Shown here one piece after another: positions 25,041 through 34,700 of a DNA stretch of 64,000 nucleotides; the first letter of the stretch is position 1; the number at the start of each line of letters is the position of its first letter. The notes below the pieces were generated by a model. It did no database searches. It was not told the DNA's origin and was given only the letters and a program-made list of their open reading frames with translations. The position numbers and the translations under genes were made by a program. The DNA comes from Vibrio sp. qd031 (GTDB lineage Bacteria > Pseudomonadota > Gammaproteobacteria > Enterobacterales > Vibrionaceae), in assembly GCF_002100145.1 (NCBI RefSeq), contig NZ_JXQD01000005.1:62001-126000 (forward strand). The letters are read 5' to 3'.

Positions 25041-25127
25041 TACTGCGAGTAAGTGGACTGTGCTGATTCCTTCAGTCCACTGTGCATAGATAAATTCAGC
25101 TATGCAAAACTTAAATTTGCTTCGCAA

Positions 25128-26435
25128 TTACAAAATTACGCTACCCCAAACAAACCCAAGAGTTACGGCGGTACTGATTGTTACCACGCCAGGAATAAAG
25201 AATGGGTGGTTAAACACGTATTTGCCGATGCGCGTCGAGCCAGTGTCGTCCATCTCGACCGCGGCCAAAAGCGTTGGGTACGTTGGTAGAACAAACAGCG
25301 CACTTACTGCAGCAAAAGAGGCGACTGCGGTGAGCGGTGCAACGCCAATTGCCAGCGCGGCAGGCATAAGTGCCACTGTTGTCGCGCCTTGAGAGTAAAG
25401 AAGCATAGAGGCAAAAAACAGTACCAAAGAGAGCATCCATGGGTAGTCAGCCAATAGGGTGCCGGCAACTTCTTTGATCTCGTTGACATGTGACTGAACA
25501 AACGTCGAGCCTAGCCAAGCAACACCAAGAACACACACACAAGCGGTCATGCCTGAGCGGAATGTTGCCGCGGCAGGAATGTTGTTGGTGTCTATTTTAC
25601 AGGTTAAGACGATAAGTGCTGCTGCGCCAAGCATGAATGTCATGATCGCTTCATTACGTCCAAGTGCAGGATCTTCAATAAGCCCTACAGAGCCTGAAAT
25701 CGCCACAGCGTAGGTCACAACGGCAAGGATTGCGGCAATGAAAATATAGGTGGCTTTTTTTGCGGTAGGAAGAAGCGTACGTTGCTCAGGACCTTTTACT
25801 TTGATAAGCCCTGCTTCTAATCGGCGAATGTATTCCGAATCATCTTTCAGCTCACAACCCATATAGTTTGCCACAAACGCACCGACCATACAGGCGATGA
25901 ATGTGGTTGGGATACAAACTGCAAGAAGACTGAGGTAATCAATACCATGCGGGTCCAGCATCGCGGCAAACGCCACGACAGCTGCAGAAATTGGCGACGC
26001 TGTAATCGCGATCTGAGAGGCAACAACCGCAATAGACAGTGGACGTGATGGACGTACACCTTGACCTTTGGCCACTTCGGCAATCACCGGAAGCGTCGAG
26101 AACGCGGTATGACCCGTCCCTGCCATCAGTGTCATAACAAAGGTGACGATCGGTGCGTAAAAAGTGATGTGTTGAGGGTTTTTCCGCAGAAAGTCCTCAG
26201 AGATTTGCACCAACCAGTCCATACCGCCGGCTACTTGCATAGCGGCAATGGCCGTGATCACCGACATAATGATCAGTATTACGTCAATTGGAATATAGGC
26301 TTGCGATGTCGGGACACCTAACAGCAGTGACAAAACGACAACGCCAGCGCCACCGGCTAGACCAATGCCGATGCCACCCATGCGGGCACCCAAATAGATA
26401 AACAGCAGAACAACAAATAGCTCTATAACAACCAT
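25128..26435 (-). CDS. dcuA: Anaerobic C4-dicarboxylate transporter DcuA
   Basis: A 435-residue Dcu-family inner-membrane antiporter (E. coli DcuA is 433) with about ten TM helices. 'YLGARMGGIGIGLAGGAGV' is at residues 15-33, 'GTGHTAFSTLPVIAEVAKGQGVRPSRPLSIAVVASQIAITASPISAA' lies across residues about 110-155 (the conserved GTGH and SQxAITASP motifs), and 'SQGATTVALMPAALAIG' is near the C terminus. It exchanges aspartate, fumarate or malate for succinate during fumarate respiration. It is downstream of aspA on the same strand (76-base gap), so aspartate uptake, deamination to fumarate and the frdABCD reductase elsewhere in this window form one pathway. Confidence 0.95.
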   Translation of the reverse strand: MVVIELFVVLLFIYLGARMGGIGIGLAGGAGVVVLSLLLGVPTSQAYIPIDVILIIMSVITAIAAMQVAGGMDWLVQISEDFLRKNPQHITFYAPIVTFVMTLMAGTGHTAFSTLPVIAEVAKGQGVRPSRPLSIAVVASQIAITASPISAAVVAFAAMLDPHGIDYLSLLAVCIPTTFIACMVGAFVANYMGCELKDDSEYIRRLEAGLIKVKGPEQRTLLPTAKKATYIFIAAILAVVTYAVAISGSVGLIEDPALGRNEAIMTFMLGAAALIVLTCKIDTNNIPAAATFRSGMTACVCVLGVAWLGSTFVQSHVNEIKEVAGTLLADYPWMLSLVLFFASMLLYSQGATTVALMPAALAIGVAPLTAVASFAAVSALFVLPTYPTLLAAVEMDDTGSTRIGKYVFNHPFFIPGVVTISTAVTLGFVWGSVIL

Positions 26436-26511
26436 GTGTTTTTCCTTTAATAAAATTAATATTTGAACGGTTAAAAAGTCCCCTGCAGAACTCAGCTTGC
26501 AGGGGATGGAG

Positions 26512-27945
26512 TTAGTATCGTTTGGCTCTGTATTGTGGATTCATCAGATTCTCAACCGAGAATATCTCGTCGAGATCCGACTCAGTTAGCAGGCCGCGCT
26601 CAAGTACGACTTCACGGACGCTCTTGCCTGTCTGGGCACAGATTTTACCGACGATGTCGCCTTCATGATGGCCAATGTATGGGTTTAAGTAGGTCACAAT
26701 ACCGATAGAGTTAAGAACGTAGGCTTCACACACTTCACGATTGACGGTGATCCCGCTGATGCATTTGTCGCGTAAGTTTACGCACGCATTGCTGAGAATG
26801 TCTAAAGACTCAAACATGGCTTGCGCGATAACCGGTTCCATAACATTGAGTTGCAGTTGCCCACCCTCAGCAGCAAAAGAGATGGTGTTGTCGTTGCCCA
26901 GCACTTTAAAGCAGACCTGGTTCACCACCTCTGGCACGACTGGGTTTACTTTAGCTGGCATGATTGATGAGCCGGCTTGCAGCTCTGGTAAGTTCAACTC
27001 GTTTAGACCAGCGCGTGGACCCGACGAGAGCAGCCTTAGGTCATTACACACTTTAGACAGTTTAACCGCTAGGCGTTTTAAGGCGCCGTGGATCATGACG
27101 TAGGCGCCACAATCGGAAGTCGCTTCAATTAAGTCTTCGGCAGGTACGCAGTCCAAACCGGTCACAACAGCAAGCTCTTTTACGGCCAGTTCTTGATACC
27201 CTTTTGCCGCATTTAAGCCGGTACCAATTGCGGTTGCTCCCAAGTTGACTTCTAGCAGCAGTTTGCTGGTGTATTGCAGGTTACGGATTTCTTCGTTAAG
27301 CGTTACTGCCCACGCGTGGAACTCTTGCCCTACGGTCATTGGCACGGCGTCTTGCAATTGAGTTCGGCCCATTTTTAGTACATCAGCAAACTCTTCGCTT
27401 TTGACATCAAACGCACCTTTTAGGTACTCAATCGACTCTATTAGCTTGCTGACACTGTTATAAACTGCAATGCGAAACCCAGTAGGGTAGGCACAGTTGG
27501 TGGATTGGCTCTTATTGACATGGTCATTAGGGTTAATAAATTCATACTGACCTTTTTCTTTGCCCATCAGTTCTAGGGCGACATTCGCGATCACCTCGTT
27601 GGCATTCATGTTGACAGAGGTGCCAGCGCCACCTTGAAAGACATCCGATGGGAACTGATCCATGCATTTCCCCGTATCGAGAATAAGGTCGCAGGCATCG
27701 ATGATGTGCTTGGCAATGTCGGCCGGAATAACGCTTAACTCGGCGTTGGCGATAGCGGCTGCTTTTTTGGTCATGATCATACCGCGTACAAACTCAGGGA
27801 CATCTGAAATCGTAGTGCTGGATATGTTGAAGTTTTCGATGGCGCGTAAGGTATGAATACCGTAATACGCATCAGCAGGTACGTGGCGTTGGCCTAGGAG
27901 ATCTTCTTCTACACGCGTTGCTGATTGAACAGGGGATTGCGTCAT
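26512..27945 (-). CDS. aspA: Aspartate ammonia-lyase
   Basis: Converts L-aspartate to fumarate and ammonia. It is a fumarase/aspartase-superfamily protein with '[17 protein letters not shown]' near residue 190, '[12 protein letters not shown]'-type substrate region near residue 140 and the superfamily signature '[15 protein letters not shown]' near residue 318. The open frame goes up to 27996, but ATG 27945 is preceded by AAAGGATCCAAT and gives 477 residues (E. coli 478). It precedes dcuA and is divergent from fxsA, as in E. coli. Confidence 0.97.
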   Translation of the reverse strand: MTQSPVQSATRVEEDLLGQRHVPADAYYGIHTLRAIENFNISSTTISDVPEFVRGMIMTKKAAAIANAELSVIPADIAKHIIDACDLILDTGKCMDQFPSDVFQGGAGTSVNMNANEVIANVALELMGKEKGQYEFINPNDHVNKSQSTNCAYPTGFRIAVYNSVSKLIESIEYLKGAFDVKSEEFADVLKMGRTQLQDAVPMTVGQEFHAWAVTLNEEIRNLQYTSKLLLEVNLGATAIGTGLNAAKGYQELAVKELAVVTGLDCVPAEDLIEATSDCGAYVMIHGALKRLAVKLSKVCNDLRLLSSGPRAGLNELNLPELQAGSSIMPAKVNPVVPEVVNQVCFKVLGNDNTISFAAEGGQLQLNVMEPVIAQAMFESLDILSNACVNLRDKCISGITVNREVCEAYVLNSIGIVTYLNPYIGHHEGDIVGKICAQTGKSVREVVLERGLLTESDLDEIFSVENLMNPQYRAKRY

Positions 27946-28281
27946 ATTGGATCCTTTTTTATGTGTATTGTCAGCTAAATATAGGTGGTAATTCACCGAT
28001 GAATGCTAACTCTCTAAAAAGAATCCGTTCATGAGGGCAGCCAGTAATGTCTCCCATTACCGATTGAGCGTAAGTGTAATCGCAAACCCACCATGAAAAA
28101 CCTATATGCATCAAATTATTTCCTTAAAACCTAAATAATTGACCTAACATTGACCTAAGTAAAAGTGAGTAAATGTGTTTCGAGTAACTTGAGATTAAAT
28201 CGTCGCCTCAGTAGAGTGAGAGACAAGATGACTTGATCGAGATTAGGAATATGATTGAGTCCATAACCAGAAGGTAGAAGT
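27946..28281. promoter_or_regulatory. Divergent aspA/fxsA control region (336 bp)
   Basis: Holds promoters for both genes. Features include a direct repeat TTGACCTAA/TTGACCTAAG near 28138-28160 and, on the minus strand near 28110, TTGATGCATATAG with one FNR-like half site (TTGAT). No full FNR palindrome is visible. No gene seen. Confidence 0.45.
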
Positions 28282-28791
28282 ATGTTTGCAATATTGTTAA
28301 CTCTGTTTATTGTGGTGCCAATCGTCGAGATTGCCCTGTTTATTCAAGTAGGCGGAGCATTAGGTGTTGGCATGACAGTGGCATTGGTTGTGATCACTGC
28401 ATTAGTCGGCGCTTCTTTGGTACGTAGCCAAGGGCTGCAAACCATTATGTCGGTGCAAAATAGGCTCCAACAAGGCGAGATGCCAGCGCAACAGATCGTT
28501 GAAGGCGTGATGTTAGCGGTTGCAGGCGTATTGTTGTTAACCCCAGGTTTTATGACCGATGCGTTTGGCATGATTGTACTAATGCCAGCACCTCGCGCGG
28601 CCATCGCCAAACAGTTAATGAGCCGTGTGCAAGTGCAAGCGAGCAGCGCGCAGTTTGGCCACTTTGAACAGCATGGACAACACAACCCAGGTCATAACCC
28701 ATTTCAGCAGTCAGATCGCTTTGATTCGATGTCGGACGGAAATACCTTTGAAGGCGAATACGAACGCAAAGACGACGAAGAGCGCAAATAA
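28282..28791 (+). CDS. fxsA: FxsA family membrane protein
   Basis: A 169-residue cytoplasmic-membrane protein: TM helices near residues 3-20, 24-45 and 75-95. The FxsA hallmark 'IVPIVEIALFIQVGG' is near residue 10 and 'GVLLLTPGFMTDAFG' near residue 82, followed by a polar, His/Gln-rich C-terminal tail ('FGHFEQHGQHNPGHNPFQ'). In E. coli FxsA overproduction relieves F-plasmid exclusion of phage T7; its normal role is unclear. ATG 28282 follows GAAGGTAGAAGT. It is divergent from aspA as in other enterics. Confidence 0.93.
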   Translation: MFAILLTLFIVVPIVEIALFIQVGGALGVGMTVALVVITALVGASLVRSQGLQTIMSVQNRLQQGEMPAQQIVEGVMLAVAGVLLLTPGFMTDAFGMIVLMPAPRAAIAKQLMSRVQVQASSAQFGHFEQHGQHNPGHNPFQQSDRFDSMSDGNTFEGEYERKDDEERK

Positions 28792-28822
28792 AACGTCCCA
28801 TTAGTACCGGCAAACCCAAACC

Positions 28823-28851
28823 AAAAAGGGAGCACAGCGTGCTCCCTTTTT
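28823..28851. terminator. Bidirectional terminator between fxsA and trmL
   Basis: AAAAAGGGAGCAC/GTGCTCCCTTTTT with a three-base loop; T-run on both strands. Lies between convergent genes. Confidence 0.92.
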
Positions 28852-28864
28852 GTTTTCGCTTCCA

Positions 28865-28916
28865 GCCCCTCGCAGCGCAGCGTCCCCGCTCCTCGCAGCG
28901 CAGCGTCCCCGCCCCA
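28865..28916 (-). repeat. GC-rich repeat, two copies of the CGCAGCGCAGCGTCCCCGC unit
   Basis: Plus strand has two tandem 25-bp units CCCTCGCAGCGCAGCGTCCC and CTCCTCGCAGCGCAGCGTCC followed by CCGC. The reverse complement (GCGGGGACGCTGCGCTGCGA) also occurs at 34762-34783, and related units flank the four-helix-bundle gene. It ends two bases before the trmL stop. Confidence 0.75.
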
Positions 28917-28917
28917 C

Positions 28918-29394
28918 CTAAACCGCACCATCAAAACCCATCTGCCGCCAAGCTTCAAACGCAATAATAGCAACCGCATTAGACAGATTTAGGCTTCGAG
29001 CATCAGGCATCATCGGGATCCGAATACGCTGTTCCATCGGTAAGCTTTCGATGACCTCACTAGGCAAGCCACGAGTTTCTGGACCAAACAACAATACATC
29101 CCCCGATTGGTACTGGGCATCAACATGGTGTCCGGTGGTTTTGGTGGTGCATGCAAATAAGCGGTATGGTTGATCACGCTGCTCTAAATACGCCATAAAC
29201 GCGTCGAAATCTTTATGGCGTGTTACGCGGGCCAGATCGTGATAGTCCAGTCCTGCACGTCGAACCTTCTTTTCTTCTAGATCAAACCCTAATGGTTCAA
29301 TCAGATGCAAATTCGCACCACAGTTGGCGCACAAACGGATAATATTGCCAGTATTAGGCGCAATTTCGGGTTCATACAGAGCAATATCAAACAT
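28918..29394 (-). CDS. trmL: tRNA (cytidine(34)-2'-O)-methyltransferase TrmL
   Basis: A SPOUT-family methyltransferase that 2'-O-methylates the wobble base of tRNA-Leu using SAM. It has 158 residues from ATG 29394: '[18 protein letters not shown]' near residue 7 (substrate motif 1), '[11 protein letters not shown]' near residue 98 (motif 2, SAM knot) and '[18 protein letters not shown]' near residue 121 (motif 3). The frame extends to 29427, but the downstream ATG aligns with the family start and has AAAGG upstream. Single gene, convergent with fxsA. Confidence 0.95.
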   Translation of the reverse strand: MFDIALYEPEIAPNTGNIIRLCANCGANLHLIEPLGFDLEEKKVRRAGLDYHDLARVTRHKDFDAFMAYLEQRDQPYRLFACTTKTTGHHVDAQYQSGDVLLFGPETRGLPSEVIESLPMEQRIRIPMMPDARSLNLSNAVAIIAFEAWRQMGFDGAV

Positions 29395-29505
29395 ACCAAA
29401 ACAACCTTTAATGAATAGTGTTTCCAAGGCTAAAGAGTTCCTTGCAACATTTCAATCAAAGAACGGCTGCAATCTCCAATTCTCGTCAAACAACAACCGA
29501 CAAAC

Positions 29506-29537
29506 AAAAACCCCGCGCCATTGGCCACGGGGTTTTT
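29506..29537 (-). terminator. Terminator of the cpxRA operon
   Basis: AAAAACCCCG/CGGGGTTTTT arms with a 12-base loop containing TTGGCC; T-runs on both strands. 15 bases past the cpxA stop. Confidence 0.88.
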
Positions 29538-29551
29538 AATGCTGGTGATTA

Positions 29552-30925
29552 TTAAACAATGGGTAGGATTATCTCCACTCTTAAGCCTTTTCTTGGGCTT
29601 TCTAGCGCTCTTATTGAACCGCTGTGCTGTGCTACTGCGCTAGAGGCAATCGCCAATCCTAATCCAGCACCGCCCGAATCACGATCACGGGCTGTCGAGA
29701 CTCGATAGAAGGGGCGGAATATTTCGTCACGCTCATGCTCTTCTACCCCAGGGCCATCATCATCAACCAAAATGGTCAGTGAGGTGGCGCTGGCCGCAAA
29801 CATAATATCCACTTTTTGTGTGCAGTAGTGGATGGCGTTGCGCACTATGTTTTCCACGGCACTTTCTAGCAGTTGAGAGTTACCGTTAAGTTTTACTTGA
29901 GGCAGTGCATTGTAGTTGAGCGTGACTTCGCACTGCTCCGCTTCAAAGCACGCGTCTTCTAACATGTCGTAGAACAGCTCTTTTACGGTGTGGTTTTCGC
30001 GCGTTTGGTGCGCGTCAATCTGCATTCTCGATAGTTTAAGCAGCTCACTGATCATGCGCTCTAATCGGTCTGCTTCTGTTTCTATGCGTCTTAATTCATC
30101 GGACTCGCCCAGTTTACGGCAGGCCAGTGCGTTGGCCATTTTAAGTCGAGTTAATGGTGAGCGAAGTTCGTGAGAAATGTCCGACAACAACCGCTGTTGC
30201 GAGGAGACCATGTTGTTGACCGACAGCACCATTTGGTTAAATGCTTTGCCGGTTTGCCTAAAGTCGACACTCCCTTTTTCCAGCTTAGGATCGGGGGTGA
30301 ACTCGCCTCTGGCTACGCGTTTTGCGGCTATTTCTAGGCGGCGGGCGGGTTGGCTTAATGCCCATGCGAGTGATATTAGTAGGGGAGTGCTGACTAACAT
30401 CACTACAACAAGCATTTGGAATGGCTTATCGAACAGTTGCAGTACCAGCGGGGGAGGAAGATCCCACTTAAAGCCTGCGTACATGGTCAGCTCTTCACCG
30501 GCAATAATCACAGGAAATGGACCCGCAAGCATAAAGCGCCCGAACAACTGCTGTTTAGGAGATTCGGATTCGGTAAAATTGGTAATGAAGTTTTGCAACG
30601 CGCGCTGCTTCATACCATTTTCATTACTTATGATGTTGTCTTCTTTATCGACTAGGTAGTAGCGGGCATCTCGTCCACCCACAATGGTGCGATCGATTTC
30701 TTTTACCGCGGTAGGTAAACTTTCGTAGTGTTGATAGCGGCGTTCGAAGCGTTCGACCACTTTGGTGATTTCATTGAGGCGATCTTTAGACATCAGCGTC
30801 GGTTTACGAGGGTCCATTTTTTGTACTGCAAACACGGTCAACAGCACCAATAGAATAGTGGTCCAAAAAATCGCAAAGATTCGGCCGTACAGACTCGATA
30901 CTCGACACCAACCAGGGATTTTCAT
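29552..30925 (-). CDS. cpxA: Sensor histidine kinase CpxA
   Basis: Inner-membrane sensor of the Cpx envelope-stress system. In the 457 residues: TM1 about residues 11-29, a periplasmic sensor domain, TM2 about residues 168-188, HAMP domain about residues 189-242 and the H box 'SHELRSPLTRLKMANALA' near residue 248 (phosphorylated His). ATP-binding boxes are 'NIVRNAIHYC' (N box), 'VDDDGPGVEEHERDEIFRPFYR' (G1/F) and 'GGAGLGLAIASSA' (G2). It acts with CpxR, whose stop codon is adjacent (one base apart), as kinase and phosphatase; CpxP in the periplasm inhibits it. All three are present here. Confidence 0.96.
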   Translation of the reverse strand: MKIPGWCRVSSLYGRIFAIFWTTILLVLLTVFAVQKMDPRKPTLMSKDRLNEITKVVERFERRYQHYESLPTAVKEIDRTIVGGRDARYYLVDKEDNIISNENGMKQRALQNFITNFTESESPKQQLFGRFMLAGPFPVIIAGEELTMYAGFKWDLPPPLVLQLFDKPFQMLVVVMLVSTPLLISLAWALSQPARRLEIAAKRVARGEFTPDPKLEKGSVDFRQTGKAFNQMVLSVNNMVSSQQRLLSDISHELRSPLTRLKMANALACRKLGESDELRRIETEADRLERMISELLKLSRMQIDAHQTRENHTVKELFYDMLEDACFEAEQCEVTLNYNALPQVKLNGNSQLLESAVENIVRNAIHYCTQKVDIMFAASATSLTILVDDDGPGVEEHERDEIFRPFYRVSTARDRDSGGAGLGLAIASSAVAQHSGSIRALESPRKGLRVEIILPIV

Positions 30926-31612
30926 TTATACCTCGACTAACAAATAACCGCGGCCACGCAAGGTTTTGATCCTTGGTTTGCCGTCTTCGCGCTCAGGGAG
31001 CTTCTTACGTAAATTGGACACGTGCATGTCAATGGCTCGATCAAATGGAGCAAGACGCTTTCCAAGCACTTCTAAACTTAAGTCTTCTTTAGTGACAATG
31101 TTGCCTGGGTTTTTAATGAAGTATTCCAGAAGCGCAAATTCGGTAGACGTAAGATCTAAAGCTTGCTCTTGGCAACTGGCTTCTTGCGTTCCCGAGTTAA
31201 CACAAATGTCCAAATAACAGAGTGAATCCGAGGTTTTTACCTCTTCAACTTTAGGTTGAGTGCGACGCAAAATAGCGCGAATGCGCGCGAGTAGTTCACG
31301 GTCGCTAAAAGGCTTAGGCAAGAAGTCATCAGCACCTAAGTCGAGGCCGATGACGCGATCCCACTCTTCCCCTTTAGCGGTTAAAAACAGAACCGGTGTT
31401 TCCCAGTTTTCGCGAAGCTTCTTTAGCATCTCAATACCATTGAGCCTAGGCATCATAATATCTAGGCAGACTAGATCAATCGAGTCGTTAACCGCTTCTA
31501 ATCCCGCTTGTCCGTCATTGGCCACTGACACTTGATACCCTTCAAGCGTCAGTATATCGCTCAATAGTCCAGTGAGTTCTTTGTCGTCGTCAACAAGTAG
31601 AATATGTGCCAT
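30926..31612 (-). CDS. cpxR: Response regulator CpxR
   Basis: A 228-residue OmpR-family regulator. The receiver has 'VDDDKEL' acidic residues at 7-9, the phospho-acceptor D51 in 'LVCLDIMMPRLNG' and K in 'LPKPFSDRELLARI'. The winged-helix domain at about residues 130-228 includes 'LTSTEFALLEYFIKNPGNIVTKEDL' and 'RAIDMHVSNLRKKL'. It activates envelope folding and degradation genes via GTAAA-N5-GTAAA boxes, one of which lies in its own divergent promoter region shared with cpxP. First gene of cpxRA. Confidence 0.97.
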   Translation of the reverse strand: MAHILLVDDDKELTGLLSDILTLEGYQVSVANDGQAGLEAVNDSIDLVCLDIMMPRLNGIEMLKKLRENWETPVLFLTAKGEEWDRVIGLDLGADDFLPKPFSDRELLARIRAILRRTQPKVEEVKTSDSLCYLDICVNSGTQEASCQEQALDLTSTEFALLEYFIKNPGNIVTKEDLSLEVLGKRLAPFDRAIDMHVSNLRKKLPEREDGKPRIKTLRGRGYLLVEV

Positions 31613-31692
31613 TTGTACCTCTTAATTATGTGTCAGCGACTCTCCTTAAAGTTACTAAAGTGTAACCTCGTTTAACTGAGCCGAATCAGTTC

Positions 31693-31707
31693 TTTACTTT
31701 TCTTTAC
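31693..31707 (-). promoter_or_regulatory. CpxR box in the cpxR/cpxP divergent region
   Basis: Minus strand reads GTAAAGAAAAGTAAA, an exact GTAAA-N5-GTAAA consensus. It lies 81 bases upstream of cpxR and 93 bases upstream of cpxP, so it likely controls both (auto-activation). Confidence 0.88.
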
Positions 31708-31800
31708 AGTCTCTATACGTCGGTTTACCTTGCAGCGCTTATTCTAAACTCATCAACGGCCAACGAGCCACACTACATAACCAAAGATGGAGATCATCCC

Positions 31801-32301
31801 ATGAAAATGAAAAAAATTGCTCTAGCAGCTGTCCTAATCCCACTAGCGCTAGGTTCTGCGAGCGCAATGGCGTTTGGTGGTGGTAAAGGTGGCGAACAAC
31901 GCGGCGGAATGGATAATCGCATGCTTCGTCAACTCGACCTAACTGATGAGCAAAAAGACCAGCTAAAAGAAATTGCACAAACACAACGTGATGCTAAACG
32001 CGGCGCAATGGTAGAAAATCGACAAGCGCGCATGGCAGAAATGCAAGCGGCTAAAACCGCAGAACTTGACCTAGTACTGGCAGCCGACTTCGATGAAGCT
32101 CAAGCGCAAGAATTGGCGGCTAAAATGGTTGAAATGCAGCAATCTCGTTACGTAGAGAAACTACAACTTCAACACGAAATGATGAGTGTGTTAACCGATG
32201 AGCAAAAAGCTGAGCTAAAAACACTGCAAGCTGAGCGCATGGCTGAAATGGCCGAAAAAGATGGAAAAGGCGGTAAAAAAGGCGGCAAAAAAGGCTGGTA
32301 A
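31801..32301 (+). CDS. cpxP: Periplasmic stress adaptor CpxP (Spy/CpxP family)
   Basis: A 166-residue periplasmic helical protein that shuts off CpxA and helps clear misfolded proteins. The signal peptide is at residues 1-24 ('LALGSASAMA' cleavage region). The two family LTxxQ motifs are 'LDLTDEQKDQLKEI' (about residues 45-58) and 'SVLTDEQKAELKTL' (about residues 128-141), joined by Met/Gln/Ala-rich helices. The C terminus is a Gly/Lys tail ('GKGGKKGGKKG') not typical of E. coli CpxP. Start ATG 31801 follows GGAGATCATCCC. Confidence 0.93.
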   Translation: MKMKKIALAAVLIPLALGSASAMAFGGGKGGEQRGGMDNRMLRQLDLTDEQKDQLKEIAQTQRDAKRGAMVENRQARMAEMQAAKTAELDLVLAADFDEAQAQELAAKMVEMQQSRYVEKLQLQHEMMSVLTDEQKAELKTLQAERMAEMAEKDGKGGKKGGKKGW

Positions 32302-32347
32302 TCGCTCCAAACTGAACGTTTAACTCCCTGCTATCCATGGCACAGTT

Positions 32348-32380
32348 CGCCCCTTACTTTCGAGTTTGGGGCGTTTTTTT
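32348..32380 (+). terminator. Terminator of cpxP
   Basis: CGCCCC/GGGGCG stem with a 14-base loop followed by seven T residues (32374-32380), 46 bases after the cpxP stop. Confidence 0.85.
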
Positions 32381-32461
32381 GTTTGTAGAGTCGGGAATGG
32401 CTTAATCTTAATCGGCGACCTGTTATACTTTGGCTACGATTCTCTTCTCTTGTTCTCTATT

Positions 32462-33367
32462 GTGAAAACTGAATATGCACGCTTGGTAACAACCGCCGCG
32501 TGGTTAGCAACCGCAGTTGCGTCACTTCTCTTGATTGTAAAAATTGCCGCATGGTGGGTCACGGGCTCCGTCAGTTTGCTGGCAGCGTTGATCGATTCTT
32601 TGTTGGATATAGGCGCGTCTGGCGTTAACTTAATGGTGATCAAATATGCGCTGCAACCTGCAGACAAAGAACATACCTTTGGGCATGGTAAGGCCGAATC
32701 TTTAGCGGCTTTGGCACAGGCGATGTTTATTTCTGGCTCTGCTCTGTTCTTATTGTTGCATGGCGTGGAGAGATTGTTCCACCCTCAAGATATGGCTCAG
32801 CCTCAAATTGGTATCTATGTGACGTTATTCGCCACCTTCGTCACTTTTGGGTTGGTACGTTTTCAAAAATACGTGGTGTCTAAAACTGGCAGCCAAGCTA
32901 TCGCCGCCGATTCTTTGCATTATCAAACCGACCTGTATATGAATGCGGCCATCATGGTCGCTATTGGTTTATCTTGGTATGGATTTGGGCAAGCAGATGC
33001 GGTATTTGCTATTGGTATCGGCTTCTATATTTTGTATTCTGCATTCCAGATGCTTAAAGAAGCCATACAGTCTTTGTTAGACAGACAATTGCCACAAGAA
33101 GAGCTGGACGAAATTATGGCGATGAGCCGTGAAGTCGACGGTGTATATGGTATTCACCAATTGCGCACACGCATGTCGGGTCCAGTGCGGTTTATTCAAC
33201 TGCACTTGGAATTGGATGATGATCTCCCACTGCGAGAGGCGCATCGGATCGCCGATGAAGTAGAAGATAAAATAATGCAGCGCTTTGAGCATTCAGATGT
33301 GTTGATACACCAAGACCCTAAATCTGTCGTACCCATCAAAGAGCGAGATCAATTACAACCTTGGTAA
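32462..33367 (+). CDS. fieF: Cation diffusion facilitator FieF (iron/zinc efflux)
   Basis: A 301-residue CDF transporter exporting Fe2+/Zn2+ in exchange for protons. The six-TM domain has '[15 protein letters not shown]' and 'HYQTDLYMN', which hold the transport-site Asp/His residues (D-x3-D and H-x3-D). '[27 protein letters not shown]' marks the loop and TM3, and the C-terminal domain has '[22 protein letters not shown]'. The open frame starts at a TTG in the cpxP terminator; GTG 32462 ('[14 protein letters not shown]') fits the family N terminus and the 300-residue length, though its Shine-Dalgarno is poor. Neighbouring cpxP and pfkA as in E. coli. Confidence 0.93.
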   Translation: MKTEYARLVTTAAWLATAVASLLLIVKIAAWWVTGSVSLLAALIDSLLDIGASGVNLMVIKYALQPADKEHTFGHGKAESLAALAQAMFISGSALFLLLHGVERLFHPQDMAQPQIGIYVTLFATFVTFGLVRFQKYVVSKTGSQAIAADSLHYQTDLYMNAAIMVAIGLSWYGFGQADAVFAIGIGFYILYSAFQMLKEAIQSLLDRQLPQEELDEIMAMSREVDGVYGIHQLRTRMSGPVRFIQLHLELDDDLPLREAHRIADEVEDKIMQRFEHSDVLIHQDPKSVVPIKERDQLQPW

Positions 33368-33677
33368 AGGGCGGACGCTTTTGCCTACGCGATTACGTTA
33401 GCCTAGCTCATGGCGAAGGTGGAGAGTGGGGGCGGAGAAAGTGATGTCACTGGGGACTTGTTGAATGTGCCACAAGTGACTATCTTTGTAAGCAGACGTA
33501 GAATCTGATGTGAATCAACACTATTTTTTGTTTATATTGTAATACTGTTACAAAAGTAGCTTAGTTTCAGATATTGTCGCGGTAATGTGTTGTTTTGGTA
33601 GGGCTCAATAACGCGCAACAATTGATGCGACAATCACAACAAAAATTTGTAATTTTCCCAACTGTTTGAGGGTGAAC
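33368..33677. promoter_or_regulatory. 310-bp fieF-pfkA intergenic region
   Basis: GC-rich, purine-heavy tail after fieF (possibly a decayed member of the GAGGAGC repeat family), then an AT-rich stretch (33510-33660) that should carry the pfkA promoter. TGTGAATCAACACTAT near 33508 resembles half of a Cra (FruR) operator; this is weak. No gene seen. Confidence 0.4.
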
Positions 33678-34640
33678 ATGATTAAAAAAATCGGTGTACT
33701 AACCAGTGGTGGCGACGCGCCAGGAATGAACGCAGCGATCCGCGGTGTGGTACGTACAGCTTTGTCAAAAGACCTTGAAGTGTACGGTGTATTTGACGGC
33801 TATCTTGGCCTGTATGAAGACCGAATCAAAAAACTGGATCGTTCAAGTGTCTCTGACGTGATCAACCGCGGTGGTACTTTCCTTGGTTCAGCACGCTTCC
33901 CAGAGTTTAAAGAAGTGGAAGTTCGTGAGCAAGCGATCAAAAACCTTAAAAAGCACGGCATCGAAGCCCTAGTAGTTATCGGTGGTGACGGCTCTTACAT
34001 GGGTGCGAAGAAACTGACTGAAATGGGCTACCCTTGTATCGGTCTTCCGGGCACCATCGATAACGATATCGCAGGTACCGATTACACCATTGGTTACCTG
34101 ACAGCACTGAACACCGTTATTGATGCTATTGACCGTCTGCGTGACACGTCTTCGTCTCACCAACGCATCTCTATCGTAGAGATCATGGGACGCCACTGTG
34201 GTGATTTGACGCTAATGTCTGCGATTGCGGGTGGTTGTGAATACATCATTACTCCTGAGCAGCAATGGAGCAAAGAAGAGCTTATTGATGAGCTTAACGA
34301 AGGCATGAAAAAAGGTAAGAAACACGCCATTATTGCCCTTACTGAGCTGATGATGGATGCCAACGATCTGGCAAAAAGCATTGAAGAGTCAACCGGTCGC
34401 GAAACTCGTGCAACGGTTCTTGGCCACATTCAACGTGGCGGTCGTCCGACTGCATTTGACCGCGTATTGGCATCGCGCATGGGTAACTATGCGGTACACC
34501 TATTGATGGAAGGCCATGGCGGTCGTTGTGTGGGTATCCAAAAAGAAGAGTTGGTTCACCACGACATCATTGACGCGATTGAAAACATGAAGCGTCCAGT
34601 GCGTAAAGACTTGTACGAGGTTGCGGAAGAGTTGTTCTAA
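33678..34640 (+). CDS. pfkA: 6-phosphofructokinase isozyme I
   Basis: Phosphorylates fructose 6-phosphate in glycolysis; allosteric, ATP-dependent homotetramer. 320 residues, exactly the E. coli length, from ATG 33678 which follows GAGGGTGAAC; the frame extends four codons upstream. ATP site '[15 protein letters not shown]' at residues 8-22, '[15 protein letters not shown]' near residue 100, catalytic '[18 protein letters not shown]' near residues 122-139 (active-site Asp in TIDND), '[11 protein letters not shown]' near residue 168 and '[12 protein letters not shown]' near residue 245. Confidence 0.98.
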   Translation: MIKKIGVLTSGGDAPGMNAAIRGVVRTALSKDLEVYGVFDGYLGLYEDRIKKLDRSSVSDVINRGGTFLGSARFPEFKEVEVREQAIKNLKKHGIEALVVIGGDGSYMGAKKLTEMGYPCIGLPGTIDNDIAGTDYTIGYLTALNTVIDAIDRLRDTSSSHQRISIVEIMGRHCGDLTLMSAIAGGCEYIITPEQQWSKEELIDELNEGMKKGKKHAIIALTELMMDANDLAKSIEESTGRETRATVLGHIQRGGRPTAFDRVLASRMGNYAVHLLMEGHGGRCVGIQKEELVHHDIIDAIENMKRPVRKDLYEVAEELF

Positions 34641-34670
34641 CTCTGGGTTGAACGTAGAACGTTTTTTTTG

Positions 34671-34697
34671 AAACCGCCTGATTGGGCGGTTTTTTTG
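34671..34697 (+). terminator. Terminator of pfkA
   Basis: AAACCGCC/GGCGGTTT stem with six-base loop and T-run to 34696, 30 bases after the stop. Confidence 0.92.
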
Positions 34698-34700
34698 TGG

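Noticed and set aside
28550..28979. Two minus-strand frames (89 and 91 codons) across the fxsA end and repeat
   Set aside because: Antisense to fxsA and through the terminator and GC-rich repeat; no family features.
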